DNA of 64,000 nucleotides from Pedobacter sp. KBS0701 (GCF_005938645.2 NZ_CP042171.1:5084001-5148000); one strand, 5' to 3'. Numbered from the stretch's first letter, positions 1 through 9,944 are shown. Program-made: numbers and translations. Notes: a model not told the origin generated them from the letters alone.

Positions 1-661
1 AATGTAATAAAGTACCATGTTTAGGTGGTTTGAATAAAAGCGTATTGCCCATAATCAAAGCCGGGATCAGGGTTGTAAAAGTCTCGTTTAAAGGATAATT
101 GAACGGCCCCATACACAGCACCACTCCAAGCGGAGAACGGCGCACCTGGGCCACGATTCCCTGCTCTATTTCAAAACGTGATGACTGCCTGTCGATATCT
201 TTCAAGGCATCGATGGTCGCGTAGATATATTCTACAGTACGGTCGAACTCTTTAACCGAATCAGCATAAGATTTACCGATTTCCCACATAATAAGCTTGG
301 CAACAATTTCCTTTTGCTCAATCATTTTATGGGTAAAGTTTTCTACACAGGCAATGCGGTCGGCAACGCTCATGGTTGGCCATTGCCCACGACCATTATC
401 ATAAGCAGCTACGGCAGCATCCAAAGCTTCTGTCGATTCTTTTTCTGTACATACCGGGAAACTACCGATACGCTTTCGTTTTAAGCCCTCAGGGGTTTTT
501 ACGCATACCGGAGAAAAAACTTCATTAAACGGTCCGTTCCATGGTTTCATTTCCCCATTTGATAGAAACTCCTTTTGATTGATTTCTTCCGTGAGCCTAA
601 ATTCATCTGGAATCTGGCTCTCTTCAACGAAAATACTTTCGAGGTTTAGCGTTGTACTCAA
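1..661 (-). CDS. gapN: GapN-like NADP-dependent glyceraldehyde-3-phosphate dehydrogenase, N-terminal part (cut by window edge)
   Basis: Only the first 220 or so residues are present; the gene continues beyond base 1. The translation begins STTLNLESIFVEESQ and contains the aldehyde-dehydrogenase stretch GPFNYPLNETFTTLIPALI followed by GNTLLFKPPKHG, the cofactor-binding region typical of bacterial GapN (ALDH11-like) enzymes. These oxidise glyceraldehyde-3-phosphate directly to 3-phosphoglycerate with NADP. The catalytic Cys lies outside the window, so the substrate is a family inference. The start is a TTG at 661: in-frame stops lie just upstream and no ATG is available before residue 47 or so. 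It is the last visible gene of the galacturonate cluster, downstream of the transporter on the same strand, and could use the triose made by Eda. Another ALDH, such as a semialdehyde dehydrogenase, is the alternative. Confidence 0.75.
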   Translation of the reverse strand, partial: MSTTLNLESIFVEESQIPDEFRLTEEINQKEFLSNGEMKPWNGPFNEVFSPVCVKTPEGLKRKRIGSFPVCTEKESTEALDAAVAAYDNGRGQWPTMSVADRIACVENFTHKMIEQKEIVAKLIMWEIGKSYADSVKEFDRTVEYIYATIDALKDIDRQSSRFEIEQGIVAQVRRSPLGVVLCMGPFNYPLNETFTTLIPALIMGNTLLFKPPKHGTLLH

Positions 662-771
662 TTTTAATTGTTGTTAGGGTTAAATTAATGTTAAATCTAT
701 AGTTTAAGTATAGATTCGTTTGTATAAAAAGGCTGATGGTTCAGAAAGCTTCCCTAACATCAACCCTTGGT

Positions 772-2211
772 TTATTTTAGTTCGATTACTTTATATTTTG
801 GCACTAAGGTTTTCATTACCGTCCATCCGATTAAATAACATACCGCACAGATGGAAAATATAATGAAATAGCCGGCCTCTTCACCTTTAAACCCCATAAA
901 AACAATCTCGTTTTTGCCCGTATAGTCGAACAGCAAACCAGAGCCTTTATTAATAATGAAAGAGCCTAAGCCACCGGCCATACCACCTATGCCGGTAATG
1001 GTTGCAATGGCTTTTTTAGGGAACATATCGCCCACAGTAGAAAATATATTTGCCGACCATGCCTGGTGGGCTGCACCCGCAATACCGATAATGATTACCG
1101 GAATCCAATAGGTAATGTGGCCTAAAGGTTGTGCGGCCAAAGCCAATAGCGGGAAAAATGCAAAAATCAACATGGCCCTCATTCTGCCTTCGTAAGGATT
1201 CATGCCTTTTTTATCTACAAAATAAGTAGGCAACCATCCTCCGATAATAGAAAGCAAGGTAATCATGTAAAGCACAAATAATGGTAATGCACTTTGAGTA
1301 GAATCCATCCCGTAAACCGATTTCAGGTAAGCAGGGGTCCAGAATAAAAAGAACCACCAAACACCATCGGTCATAAATTTACCAAAGGCGAAAGCCCAGG
1401 TCTGTTTGTATTTAAAACAATCGATAAACGAAACTTTTTCTTTGGTTTCTTCAACGTAATCGGCCAATTTCCGGTCGTTGATTACATCTTGTTGAATATA
1501 GGCCAATTCTTCAGCGCTAACCCTTTTATGTAATTCTGGCTTGTTATATACGAAAACCCATAAGCCCATCCATATAAAACCTAATGCACCGATAATAATG
1601 AACGACATTTCCCAACCATAAGCTTTGGCGATAAAAGGAATGGTAATAGGGGCAGCCAATGCACCAACAGTAGCACCAGCATTGAAAATACTGGTTGCAA
1701 ATGCCCGGTCTTTTTTAGGAAAGTATTCGGCAGTGGCTTTAATTGCAGCCGGGAAGTTTCCAGCCTCTCCAACCGCCAGTACAAAACGGGCAAAAATAAA
1801 GAGGGTAACACTTACCGAAACCACCAAACCTGTATCGTTAACACGGGCAATAATTTCTTTAGCACCTTCAAAACCTACAAACCAGTTTCCATTGATGATA
1901 CCTGCAGTTGCAATACCGCAGAAAGCATGCAAACAGGCGCCTACCGACCAAACACCAATGGCCCATAAAAAGCCCTTTTTTGTATCCAGTTTATCAACTA
2001 AACGACCTGCAAAAAGCATGGATATCGCATAAAAAATAGAGAACAGGGCCGTTATATTTCCATAGTCGTTATTGTCCCAATGAAATTCCGGTTTAATAAA
2101 ATCTGTCCAGGTTAAAGAAAGTACCTGTCTATCTAAATAATTTATGGTCGTAGCTAAGAATAACAGCAAACAGATGGTCCATCTATATTTGCTTGTTTTG
2201 GGTTGGTTCAT
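772..2211 (-). CDS. exuT: MFS hexuronate transporter (ExuT-like, ACS family)
   Basis: The 479-residue protein has about 12 hydrophobic segments in two halves with a charged central loop (around residues 225-265), the MFS pattern. The first helix carries NYLDRQVLSLT, characteristic of the anion:cation symporter branch that includes the ExuT galacturonate/glucuronate importers. It probably brings D-galacturonate (and perhaps glucuronate) across the inner membrane by proton symport. It lies 21 bp downstream of eda on the same strand, so co-transcription with the isomerase-pathway genes is likely, and this context is the main support for the substrate. Another sugar acid, such as an unsaturated uronide product, cannot be excluded from sequence. 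Confidence 0.88.
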   Translation of the reverse strand: MNQPKTSKYRWTICLLLFLATTINYLDRQVLSLTWTDFIKPEFHWDNNDYGNITALFSIFYAISMLFAGRLVDKLDTKKGFLWAIGVWSVGACLHAFCGIATAGIINGNWFVGFEGAKEIIARVNDTGLVVSVSVTLFIFARFVLAVGEAGNFPAAIKATAEYFPKKDRAFATSIFNAGATVGALAAPITIPFIAKAYGWEMSFIIIGALGFIWMGLWVFVYNKPELHKRVSAEELAYIQQDVINDRKLADYVEETKEKVSFIDCFKYKQTWAFAFGKFMTDGVWWFFLFWTPAYLKSVYGMDSTQSALPLFVLYMITLLSIIGGWLPTYFVDKKGMNPYEGRMRAMLIFAFFPLLALAAQPLGHITYWIPVIIIGIAGAAHQAWSANIFSTVGDMFPKKAIATITGIGGMAGGLGSFIINKGSGLLFDYTGKNEIVFMGFKGEEAGYFIIFSICAVCYLIGWTVMKTLVPKYKVIELK

Positions 2212-2232
2212 TTGGTTAGGTTTGTTAAATTT

Positions 2233-2895
2233 TTATTTGCTCTGCTGTATTAGATCAAGTGCTAATTTGGTATTGTCGAATAACTCCTCGTAAAGCTCTT
2301 TGCTCATTACATCTTTACTGATTAATTTGCTGCCCATACCTACGGCACAAACACCAGCTTTAAACCAGGTTTTTAAATTATCGGCATTAATTTCCACTCC
2401 ACCGGTAGGCATAAACAGCTGTCCGGCGAAAAGATCTTTAATTGACGAAATAAATTCAGGGCCTAAAATATTGGCAGGAAAAATTTTGATCAGCATGGCC
2501 TTATGCTCCTGGGCAATGCTGATTTCAGTCGGTGTCATACAGCCCGGGATCCATAACATACCAATTTTGTTGGCAATTTCGGCAACTGCCGGATTTATGA
2601 TCGGTGCCACAATAAAATCTGTTCCTGCCTCGATAAAAGCATTTGCATCAGCAGGGGTTTTAATGGTTCCGATACCCAGATAAAGATCAGGCATTTCGGC
2701 ATCGCGTACTTCCTTTAGCTTTTTAAAGTTCGGCAAAGCCGATTTACCTCGGTTGGTATATTCGAAAACACGTACACCTGCTTTATACAGCGTGCGTAAT
2801 ATTTCAACGCTACCTGCTTCGCTATCCTGATAAAAAAGCGGTAACATGCCCTGCTCTAAAATGGCATCTAAAATTTTGTGCTTGTTGCTAATCAT
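2233..2895 (-). CDS. eda: KDPG aldolase (bifunctional 4-hydroxy-2-oxoglutarate/KDPG aldolase)
   Basis: Splits 2-keto-3-deoxy-6-phosphogluconate into pyruvate and glyceraldehyde-3-phosphate in the cytoplasm, the last step of the galacturonate pathway. It is 220 residues, usual for this class I (beta/alpha)8 aldolase. Visible motifs are VFEYTNRG (E45, R49), GIGTI (75-79), the Schiff-base lysine K137 in IKIFPA, and the phosphate-binding MPTGG (162-166). The start overlaps the 3' end of kdgK by 8 bp, indicating translational coupling of the two steps that act on KDG and KDPG. Confidence 0.95.
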   Translation of the reverse strand: MISNKHKILDAILEQGMLPLFYQDSEAGSVEILRTLYKAGVRVFEYTNRGKSALPNFKKLKEVRDAEMPDLYLGIGTIKTPADANAFIEAGTDFIVAPIINPAVAEIANKIGMLWIPGCMTPTEISIAQEHKAMLIKIFPANILGPEFISSIKDLFAGQLFMPTGGVEINADNLKTWFKAGVCAVGMGSKLISKDVMSKELYEELFDNTKLALDLIQQSK

Positions 2896-3943
2896 TGCGT
2901 ATTATTCTTTTTTCTATATCAGCTACGGTACTGGTTGTAGCATCACTTGGAATGTATAATTTATCGTAAGCTGCCGCTGTGGCAAAATTTAAGGTTTCTT
3001 TGGCGGATAACTGATTGTAAAAACCATAAATTAAACCTGCCATAAAACAGTCACCACTGCCCACTTTATCTAAAATTTCGTCCGAAACATATTCTTCAGA
3101 AACCGTTAGTTCACCAACGGTATAAATGGCAGTGTAATACCTGATGCCTTTCCCATGATCGAACCTGAAGGTATTGGCCACTGCTTTACATGCCGGAAAC
3201 AAACTTAATATTTCTTTAGAAGTATCTGTTGCCTGTTGTAGTAACGTTTCTTTTGCATAACCCTCAGTTGATGTTAAATCTTCGTGTAGCGCAGTACCCA
3301 ACATTTTATTGGCCGCCCAAACATTACCCATAATCAGCGTGCAATACTGAGCCAGTTCAGGCAAAACATCAATAGGATCCTTACCATATTTCCAAAGTTT
3401 GGCGCGGTAGTTCAGATCCAGTGAAATGGTGATATTCCGCTCAGTTGCCGCTTTTAAAGCTTCCAAACAAACATCAGCAATAGATTGATTGATTGCAGGG
3501 CATATCGCACTGAAATGGAACCAGTTTACGTCTTCAAAAACTTCATCCCAGTTGATCTGGCCAACCTTTAATTCTGCATAAGCCGAATTTGCGCGGTCGT
3601 AAATTACACCGGCATTTTTAAGGTCTTTTCCTTTCGGGAGATAATATAAACCCAAACGTTCGCCACGATAAACCATCGGCGTGGTATCAATATTACGGGC
3701 ATCAAGATAATCTACAATTTCCCGGGTGACCGAATTATCAGGCACAGCCGATAAGTAGGCCGAAGGAACATTCCAAAGGGCCAGTGCAGTGGCTACATTC
3801 AGCTCTGCACCGCCAACATAAAACGGAAGTTTGTTTTCTTTTAACCAGGCACCATCCATATCAGGACAGATGCGCAAAAGTATTTCACCAAAGCTTAAAA
3901 CTTTTTTTCCTTTTTGTGATGAAGCGAATATTTGGGTGCTCAT
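2888..3943 (-). CDS. kdgK: 2-keto-3-deoxygluconate kinase (PfkB family)
   Basis: A 351-residue PfkB/ribokinase-family kinase. It has the N-terminal GGAELNVATALALW substrate-binding stretch and the C-terminal signature GSGDCF (295-300), whose Asp298 is the expected catalytic base. It phosphorylates KDG from the altronate dehydratase reaction to KDPG for the overlapping aldolase gene. Position between uxaC and eda makes KDG by far the likeliest substrate, though PfkB sequence alone does not settle specificity. The ATG at 3943 gives the normal family length. The 114 bp up to uxaC contain no recognisable promoter. Confidence 0.9.
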   Translation of the reverse strand: MSTQIFASSQKGKKVLSFGEILLRICPDMDGAWLKENKLPFYVGGAELNVATALALWNVPSAYLSAVPDNSVTREIVDYLDARNIDTTPMVYRGERLGLYYLPKGKDLKNAGVIYDRANSAYAELKVGQINWDEVFEDVNWFHFSAICPAINQSIADVCLEALKAATERNITISLDLNYRAKLWKYGKDPIDVLPELAQYCTLIMGNVWAANKMLGTALHEDLTSTEGYAKETLLQQATDTSKEILSLFPACKAVANTFRFDHGKGIRYYTAIYTVGELTVSEEYVSDEILDKVGSGDCFMAGLIYGFYNQLSAKETLNFATAAAYDKLYIPSDATTSTVADIEKRIIRND

Positions 3944-4057
3944 TTTTATATCTGATCGGCGTATTTCATGCTATTTTCTGCAAGGGTATGAAAACGGAAG
4001 GAAAACGATTGAAATGATCTGATTCCAATGAAATACCTTCCTAAAGCCCGATTTTGG

Positions 4058-5458
4058 TTAAAACTTAAAGTAATTTTTTGCGTTAAAGTACGAAATATCC
4101 TGAACAATTTTGCCAACCCATTCCAAATCGTTAGGCAATTCACCGTTCTCAATATCTTCCCCAAACAGGTTACAAACAATCCTTCTGAAATATTCGTGAC
4201 GTGGGAAAGAAAGGAAACTGCGCGAATCGGTAAGCATACCTACCAGGCGGCTTAAAAGCCCCATATTCGATAATGCGTTTAACTGTTTGATCATGCCGTC
4301 TTTCTGATCCAGAAACCACCAGGCAGAACCAAACTGAACTTTACCGGCAACCGAACCATCGTTAAAATTACCAATCATAGTAGCAATCAATTCGTTATCG
4401 GCAGGGTTAAGGTTGTAAATAATCGTTTTGGCCAGTTTATCCTGATTATCCAAACGGTTTAGGAATTTAGAGAGCATATGGGCCTGGCTAAAATCACCGA
4501 TTGAATCCCAACCGGTATCCGGACCTAATTGCCTTAACATCCTGGTGTTGTTGTTACGCAACGCACCAAGGTGGTATTGTTGCACCCAGCCATTTTCGTG
4601 ATCCCATTCTGCAAAATAAACCAGCATAGCCGATTTAAATTTCAGGTTCTCTTCGTAAGAGATACCTTGTTTAGCGCGAATTTTATCAAAAATGGAGGAA
4701 ATTTCAGCTTCAGTATAATCTTCGGCATAAATCTGCTCTAAACCATGATCTGAAACCGAACAGCCATGATCAGCAAAATAATCGTGACGGCTTTTTAAGG
4801 CATCGATATAGTCTTGAAAACTGCTGATGGTTTTATCAGCAACACTTTCTAACTTATTGATATATTCGTTCAATCCTTCAATATCATCACTGTTCATTGC
4901 TTTATCCGGACGGAAAGCAGGTAACATTTTCAAATTTGCACCTTCTCTTGCCAATTGCTGGTGGAAGTTTAAGCTATCCAACGGATCATCTGTGGTACAA
5001 ACAGCTTCTACATTCATTTTGGCCAGCAAACCACGTACAGAGTACTCAGGCGTTTGCAGTTTTGCAGAACATTCGTCATAAATTTTCTGTGCGGTTTTGC
5101 CCGAAAGTAAATCGGTTACGCCGAAATAACGTTGAAGTTCTAAATGTGTCCAGTGGTATAATGGATTACGCAAAGTATAAGGAACCGTTTCAGCCCATTT
5201 CTCAAATTTCTCATAATCTGATCCAATACCGGTGATATATTTTTCATCCACACCATTGGCACGCATGGCCCTCCATTTGTAATGGTCGCCGGCAAGCCAA
5301 ACCTGACTGATATTGGCAAACTGGGTATTATTGGCAATCTGCTCTGGAATAAGGTGATTATGGTAATCGATAATCGGCAATGATTTTGCAAAATTGTGAT
5401 AAAGCTTTTCTGCTGTTTTGCTTTGCAAAAGAAAATTTTCGTCTAAAAAAGGTTTCAT
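4058..5458 (-). CDS. uxaC: Uronate (glucuronate/galacturonate) isomerase
   Basis: Cytoplasmic isomerase converting D-galacturonate to D-tagaturonate (and glucuronate to fructuronate), first step of the isomerase pathway. The 466-residue length matches the family. IIDYHNHL near residue 30 supplies the amidohydrolase-type metal ligands H33 and H35. The central CTTDDPLD and the C-terminal DSRSFLSFPRHEYFRR block are also typical of UxaC. It lies between the dehydratase and kinase genes on the same strand, separated from uxaA by 218 bp that hold a foldback repeat. Confidence 0.96.
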   Translation of the reverse strand: MKPFLDENFLLQSKTAEKLYHNFAKSLPIIDYHNHLIPEQIANNTQFANISQVWLAGDHYKWRAMRANGVDEKYITGIGSDYEKFEKWAETVPYTLRNPLYHWTHLELQRYFGVTDLLSGKTAQKIYDECSAKLQTPEYSVRGLLAKMNVEAVCTTDDPLDSLNFHQQLAREGANLKMLPAFRPDKAMNSDDIEGLNEYINKLESVADKTISSFQDYIDALKSRHDYFADHGCSVSDHGLEQIYAEDYTEAEISSIFDKIRAKQGISYEENLKFKSAMLVYFAEWDHENGWVQQYHLGALRNNNTRMLRQLGPDTGWDSIGDFSQAHMLSKFLNRLDNQDKLAKTIIYNLNPADNELIATMIGNFNDGSVAGKVQFGSAWWFLDQKDGMIKQLNALSNMGLLSRLVGMLTDSRSFLSFPRHEYFRRIVCNLFGEDIENGELPNDLEWVGKIVQDISYFNAKNYFKF

Positions 5459-5527
5459 GCTATGTGATTTGAGACATTAAGTAATCGGTTTGAGATAATT
5501 AAAACGATTATCTAATAATTTTTTATT

Positions 5528-5619
5528 TAGCCCGGTCTGTGTCCTCACAGACTGGAATTGAATTTATATTTTATTCGCTCGGTGGTCTGTGGGGACACAG
5601 ACCACGGAATTTAGGGCTA
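5528..5619. repeat. Foldback intergenic repeat between uxaA and uxaC
   Basis: Two hairpins (GTCTGTG/CACAGAC at 5535-5552 and GGTCTGTG/CACAGACC at 5583-5602) are enclosed by the complementary ends TAGCCC and GGGCTA, so the whole segment can fold into a cruciform. It has no coding potential. It lies between two co-directional genes of the pectin cluster and could act as an RNA-processing or stability element, or be a passive REP-like repeat. Confidence 0.7.
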
Positions 5620-5676
5620 AGACTATGGGTTTTTCTCTGCACCCCAGACTCAACACTCCAAACTCCCAGCTCCAAG

Positions 5677-7323
5677 CTACAAACTAACTCCCCTTTTCCA
5701 TGGAATAAAATCATCCTGGTTAAGCAACACTGCTTTAGGGATTACTTCACCACTGGCCGCTTTAATGCAATATTCCAGGATATCTTCTCCCATTTGCTCG
5801 ATGGTTTTTTCTCCTTCGATTACTGGTCCACAGTTGATATCAATGATATCGCCCATGCGTTTGGTTAAGGCATTATTGGTTGATAACTTGATGGTTGGAC
5901 AAACCGGGTTTCCGGTAGGCGTGCCCAAACCGGTAGTGAACAAAATTAAGGTTGCCCCCGATGCTGCTTTTCCGGTGGTGGCCTCTACATCATTTCCAGG
6001 CGTACAAACCAAATTTAAGCCTGGTTTTGTGGCTGGTTCGGTGTAATCCAACACATCTTCCACTGGTGAGGTTCCACCTTTTTTAGCTGCTCCGGTACTT
6101 TTAATGGCATCGGTAATCAACCCATCTTTAATGTTGCCTGGTGATGGATTCATAAAAAATCCAGAACCTACATTTTCTGCAGCCTGGTTATAAGCCGTCA
6201 TTAGCTGGATAAATTTACGTGCGGCGGTTTCGTCTTTAGTACGATCGATTAGTTGTTGTTCGGCACCACAAAGCTCAGGGAATTCGGCCAAAAGCACGGT
6301 TCCGCCTAAAGCCACCAATAAATCGGAGGTATAGCCTACAGCAGGATTGGCGCTTATGCCACTAAAACCATCGCTACCGCCACATTTTACACCCAAAACC
6401 AGTTTGCTTAACGGCGCAGGCTGACGTTCCATTTTATTGATTTCGGTTAAACCGATAAAGGTTTTACGGATGGCTTCTTTAACCAATTGTTCTTCGCTCT
6501 GCGATTGCTGCTGCTCAAAAATGAATAAAGGTTTATCGAAATTCGGACTACGCTGTTTTAAATCGTCCATAAAATCTTTAACCTGCAAATTCTGACATCC
6601 CAGGCTCAACACGGTTACACCAGCCACATTGGGATGATCAGCATAAGCAGCCAATAACTTGCTCAATACAGCGGCATCCTGACGGGTACCACCGCAACCA
6701 CCCTGATGGTTCAGGAATTTAATGCCATCTACATTTTTAAAAACACGGTTGGCTGATGGATTTGCCAATCCAATAGAGCCTGGATCGGCCTCTTCTAAAA
6801 TCTCACCATTTTTGTAAGCCTCTACCAACTGGTGGGCGTAAGATTTATATTTATCAGTTACGGCATAACCCAATTCGTTGTGCAAAGCCTCACGGATGAC
6901 ATCTAAATTGCGGTTTTCGCAGAAAACAGTCGGGATAAACAACCAGTAATTGGCAGTTCCTACACGACCATCGCTACGGATATAACCATTAAAGGTTCTG
7001 CCTTCAAATTTGGAAACATCGGGCGCGTGCCATTCGTAATGGTATGGACGAAATTCGTAAGGATCGGAAGCATGTTTCGTATTTTCGGTATCCATCAAAC
7101 CACCTTTAAGAATGAAATGCTGTGCCTTCCCTACCAGTACACCATACATAATAATGTGATCGCCAGCATTCATATCCTGCATAAAAAACTTATGCTTCGC
7201 CTGGATATCATCCTGTAAAATATATTCCTGCCCATCGTGGATAACAGTTTCGCCTTTTGCAAGATTTTGCAGGGCAACAAGAACGTTGTCGTTAGGATGG
7301 ATTTTTAAAATTCTAGTAACCAT
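5677..7323 (-). CDS. uxaA: Altronate dehydratase
   Basis: Dehydrates D-altronate to 2-keto-3-deoxygluconate in the cytoplasm, using an iron centre. The 548 residues comprise an N-terminal SAF-type domain (about 1-80), then FNGYIRSDGRVGTANYWLF (112-130) and the cysteine motif GGCGG (208-212). A second Gly/Cys motif, GVKCGGSDGFSG, follows further on, then the PGNDVEATTGKAASGATL region. It is somewhat longer than the E. coli enzyme of about 495 residues, mostly through longer N-terminal and linker parts. The start lies 1 bp after the uxaB stop, so the two are almost certainly co-translated. Confidence 0.95.
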   Translation of the reverse strand: MVTRILKIHPNDNVLVALQNLAKGETVIHDGQEYILQDDIQAKHKFFMQDMNAGDHIIMYGVLVGKAQHFILKGGLMDTENTKHASDPYEFRPYHYEWHAPDVSKFEGRTFNGYIRSDGRVGTANYWLFIPTVFCENRNLDVIREALHNELGYAVTDKYKSYAHQLVEAYKNGEILEEADPGSIGLANPSANRVFKNVDGIKFLNHQGGCGGTRQDAAVLSKLLAAYADHPNVAGVTVLSLGCQNLQVKDFMDDLKQRSPNFDKPLFIFEQQQSQSEEQLVKEAIRKTFIGLTEINKMERQPAPLSKLVLGVKCGGSDGFSGISANPAVGYTSDLLVALGGTVLLAEFPELCGAEQQLIDRTKDETAARKFIQLMTAYNQAAENVGSGFFMNPSPGNIKDGLITDAIKSTGAAKKGGTSPVEDVLDYTEPATKPGLNLVCTPGNDVEATTGKAASGATLILFTTGLGTPTGNPVCPTIKLSTNNALTKRMGDIIDINCGPVIEGEKTIEQMGEDILEYCIKAASGEVIPKAVLLNQDDFIPWKRGVSL

Positions 7324-7324
7324 T

Positions 7325-8836
7325 TTAATTTGTTCTTTCTGAATGCAAGTTACTTAAAGTTTCTTTTGCACCCTTATTTTGTAATAATTCAACGTATGAT
7401 TTTACGGCTGCGTTAAAGCCGGGGTAATTGTTCAGGTTTTTATCCCAAAGGCGTCTGTCGCCAAGGGTATTATCTACCACGGTTTCAGGATTTTTCCAGT
7501 ATTCGTATAACACTTCCGCAAATTCATCCTGTACAGGAAAGGTTTTTCCATTGGCACTGGCCGTATAAGTATCGCCATCATTGTTCACATTCATAAAAAG
7601 AATATAAGCGGCAACACCCAAAGCGGTAAGTTGTGGTACTTCATTTTTTAAGGCATAATACCTTCTGATGAGCGGCATGTTGCGCATCTGCATTTTTGAA
7701 GTGAAGTTTAAGGTAATGGCCTGCCATTGGTGCTCTAAAAAAGGATTGCTGAAACGGTCGACCACACTATTGGCAAAAGCGAGGGCTTCATCGTAAGTAA
7801 TGTCTTCATTTACCACAACGGGAGCAATTTCCTCTTTCATCAGTTTTAATACGTTGCTAGTGAAATCTTTATCGGCCATTGCTTCTTTTACCGTATTAAA
7901 GCCTGCTAAAATGGCTAAACCACAGCTAATGGTATGTGTGCCATTAAGTAAACGGAGTTTTAGTTCTTTAAATTTATCGATAGAAGGAACAATAAAAATG
8001 CCCTTATCTGCTTTTTCGAAAGATAAAACCTCTTTTACTTTTTCGCTGGATGATTCGATTGCCCAAAGCCTGAAAGGTTCGGCCATGATCATAAGCTCGT
8101 CTTCGTAACCCAATTCGTTTTCGATGACTTTTCGCTCTGCCGCCGGAAGTTTTCCCGGCACAATACGATCGACCAAAGTTTTACAGAAGTGATTGGCGGT
8201 TTTTAACCAGTTTTCGAAATCCCAGCCCAATTTGTTATGAATAGCAAGATCCAGTACAATTTCTTTCAATTTATCAGCGTTATCACTGATTAATTCCGTT
8301 GGAACAATCACCATTCCGCTTTCGGCCGAACCATTAAACACAGTATATCTTTCGTGCAGGAATGCCAGTAATTTCCCCGGATAAGATTGCGGTGGATTAT
8401 CGGTTATTTTATCTTCACTTTTAACAATCCCAACTTCAGTGGTATTCGAAATCACGACCTGCATTTCGGGCTGGTGGGCAGCTTTTAAAATTTCGGCCCA
8501 ATCCTGCGAAGCTGATAAAACCCTGCTGATTGAAGCATTGATTGAATTTTCTTCAACAGTAACGCCGTTTTCAATACCTTTTACGCATAGGGTATATAAA
8601 TTATCTTGCTTCGAAAATTCGTCAGCACCACCTCTTGAAGTAGATTTAACGACTAAAACCCTACCGTTAAAAATGCCTTGTTGATTGGCTTTATCGATAA
8701 AGTAATCTGGCAGACCACGCAGTAAAACACCCGTTCCAAACTGGATTACTTTTTCGGGCAAGGCTAAAATTTCGGCAGTAGGTTTTGTAACCTTGTCGCC
8801 CTTAATGTTTTTTAAATTTTCTTTGTTTAAAATCAT
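7325..8836 (-). CDS. uxaB: Tagaturonate reductase (altronate oxidoreductase)
   Basis: NADH-dependent reduction of D-tagaturonate to D-altronate. The 503-residue protein belongs to the mannitol dehydrogenase family. It has an N-terminal Rossmann segment FGTGVLLRGLPDYFIDKA and the family's catalytic block LRLLNGTHTISCGLA in the second half. Its position directly before uxaA fits tagaturonate rather than fructuronate as substrate, and no second family member lies nearby. The ATG at 8836 is preceded by a foldback repeat rather than an obvious promoter, so transcription may enter from the upstream polysaccharide-degradation genes. Confidence 0.93.
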   Translation of the reverse strand: MILNKENLKNIKGDKVTKPTAEILALPEKVIQFGTGVLLRGLPDYFIDKANQQGIFNGRVLVVKSTSRGGADEFSKQDNLYTLCVKGIENGVTVEENSINASISRVLSASQDWAEILKAAHQPEMQVVISNTTEVGIVKSEDKITDNPPQSYPGKLLAFLHERYTVFNGSAESGMVIVPTELISDNADKLKEIVLDLAIHNKLGWDFENWLKTANHFCKTLVDRIVPGKLPAAERKVIENELGYEDELMIMAEPFRLWAIESSSEKVKEVLSFEKADKGIFIVPSIDKFKELKLRLLNGTHTISCGLAILAGFNTVKEAMADKDFTSNVLKLMKEEIAPVVVNEDITYDEALAFANSVVDRFSNPFLEHQWQAITLNFTSKMQMRNMPLIRRYYALKNEVPQLTALGVAAYILFMNVNNDGDTYTASANGKTFPVQDEFAEVLYEYWKNPETVVDNTLGDRRLWDKNLNNYPGFNAAVKSYVELLQNKGAKETLSNLHSERTN

Positions 8837-8851
8837 ATTCTTGCGGTTTCC

Positions 8852-8916
8852 GTCATTGCAAGTAATGAAGGAGTCCCCACCTATAGTAGTAGGATTGCTT
8901 CGTGCCTCGCAATGAC
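8852..8916. repeat. Foldback intergenic repeat (GTCATTGC...GCAATGAC type)
   Basis: An inverted repeat with ends GTCATTGC and GCAATGAC and further partial complementarity inside, located between the pectate lyase and uxaB genes. Such REP-like palindromes are common between Bacteroidota genes. It is noncoding. Confidence 0.65.
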
Positions 8917-8933
8917 GATTTTTATTTTTTTAT

Positions 8934-9944
8934 TTATTTCCCATTTGTGGTTAACCACTTTGGGTATTCTTTTTCAATTAATTTTTGCCCCCAGTTGCCG
9001 TACCAGGCATAACCGTTGCGTCTTTCGGGACTTAGTTCTTCTAATTTTGTTTTAATGGTGTTGTCACGGTCGCCAAAAATTGGGGTATTTTTATCAAGGT
9101 CGTAGAAACGTGCCCAGGTGTTGGCAGTATGATCCGCAACCAAAGCTGAAATATTTTTGTTCCGGTCGAAGCGGTAGCCAACTATTTTATAAGTATCAAA
9201 CCATTTCACTGCTGCAGCAATTGCATTTTTCACTTCTGTTGATGGATTTTTAAGCCTCATCAGGAAACGCACAATACCCGCCGATTCACTTGTGCTTAAC
9301 GAGGCCGGCTCAAATGCTCTGGCTTTTGCAGGCAACATCGAATCTTTATCATATTGCGCAGCCCAAATGGTTAACGTTCCGTTCTGTTTTACCTGTGTTT
9401 TGATAATACAATCGATGCCTTTTGTAACTGCTTTCTCCGCTTTTTTGATATAAGCCGGATTTACCACTTCGAAATCGTTCGTTTGCATGGCAATATCCTG
9501 TAAGATATTAAGCACATTAATCATTGCGTCATCATTGTAAGTAATTTCTGAACGGTATGAAGCTTTGTCAGGATAATATTGGGGCCAGCCACCATTGGCA
9601 TATTGAGCGGATAAAATATAATCCAATCCTTTTTCGGCTGCCGTTAAATAAGCCTTATTCTGTGTTTTTTTATAAGCTTTTACCAAGTAAACCACTTCTC
9701 TGCTTGTGGCTTTATTATCGAAGGTGGCATGTAAATCTTTAGTGGCTTTTATTTTGGCCAATAACTCAGGGGTTAAAGCGACGCCATAGTTAACCACACT
9801 TTTATCGTCCAATTGCTTTGGCCAGCCACCATTGCCTAATTGGTAAACCAACATTTTATCTGCCGTAGAATCGATTGGCTGCTGTGCATAACACGATAGT
9901 AATAAAGTGCTGCAAATTAGGGTAAACAATAATTTTATTTTCAT
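8934..9944 (-). CDS. pelA: Pectate lyase, family PL10, predicted lipoprotein
   Basis: Cleaves de-esterified homogalacturonan by beta-elimination. The PL10 hallmarks are AYQLGNGGWPKQL-type and YANGGWPQYYPD repeats of an (alpha/alpha) barrel and TYNDDAMINVLNIL. The reading frame is open to 10091, but that extension encodes no signal and runs through a foldback repeat (10047-10115). I therefore start at ATG 9944 (an ATG at 9947 is equivalent), giving MKIKLLFTLICSTLLLSC with a lipobox LLSC and so a lipid-anchored protein of 336 residues. It is preceded by GH105 on the same strand. Products would be unsaturated oligogalacturonides, substrates for that GH105. Confidence 0.9.
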   Translation of the reverse strand: MKIKLLFTLICSTLLLSCYAQQPIDSTADKMLVYQLGNGGWPKQLDDKSVVNYGVALTPELLAKIKATKDLHATFDNKATSREVVYLVKAYKKTQNKAYLTAAEKGLDYILSAQYANGGWPQYYPDKASYRSEITYNDDAMINVLNILQDIAMQTNDFEVVNPAYIKKAEKAVTKGIDCIIKTQVKQNGTLTIWAAQYDKDSMLPAKARAFEPASLSTSESAGIVRFLMRLKNPSTEVKNAIAAAVKWFDTYKIVGYRFDRNKNISALVADHTANTWARFYDLDKNTPIFGDRDNTIKTKLEELSPERRNGYAWYGNWGQKLIEKEYPKWLTTNGK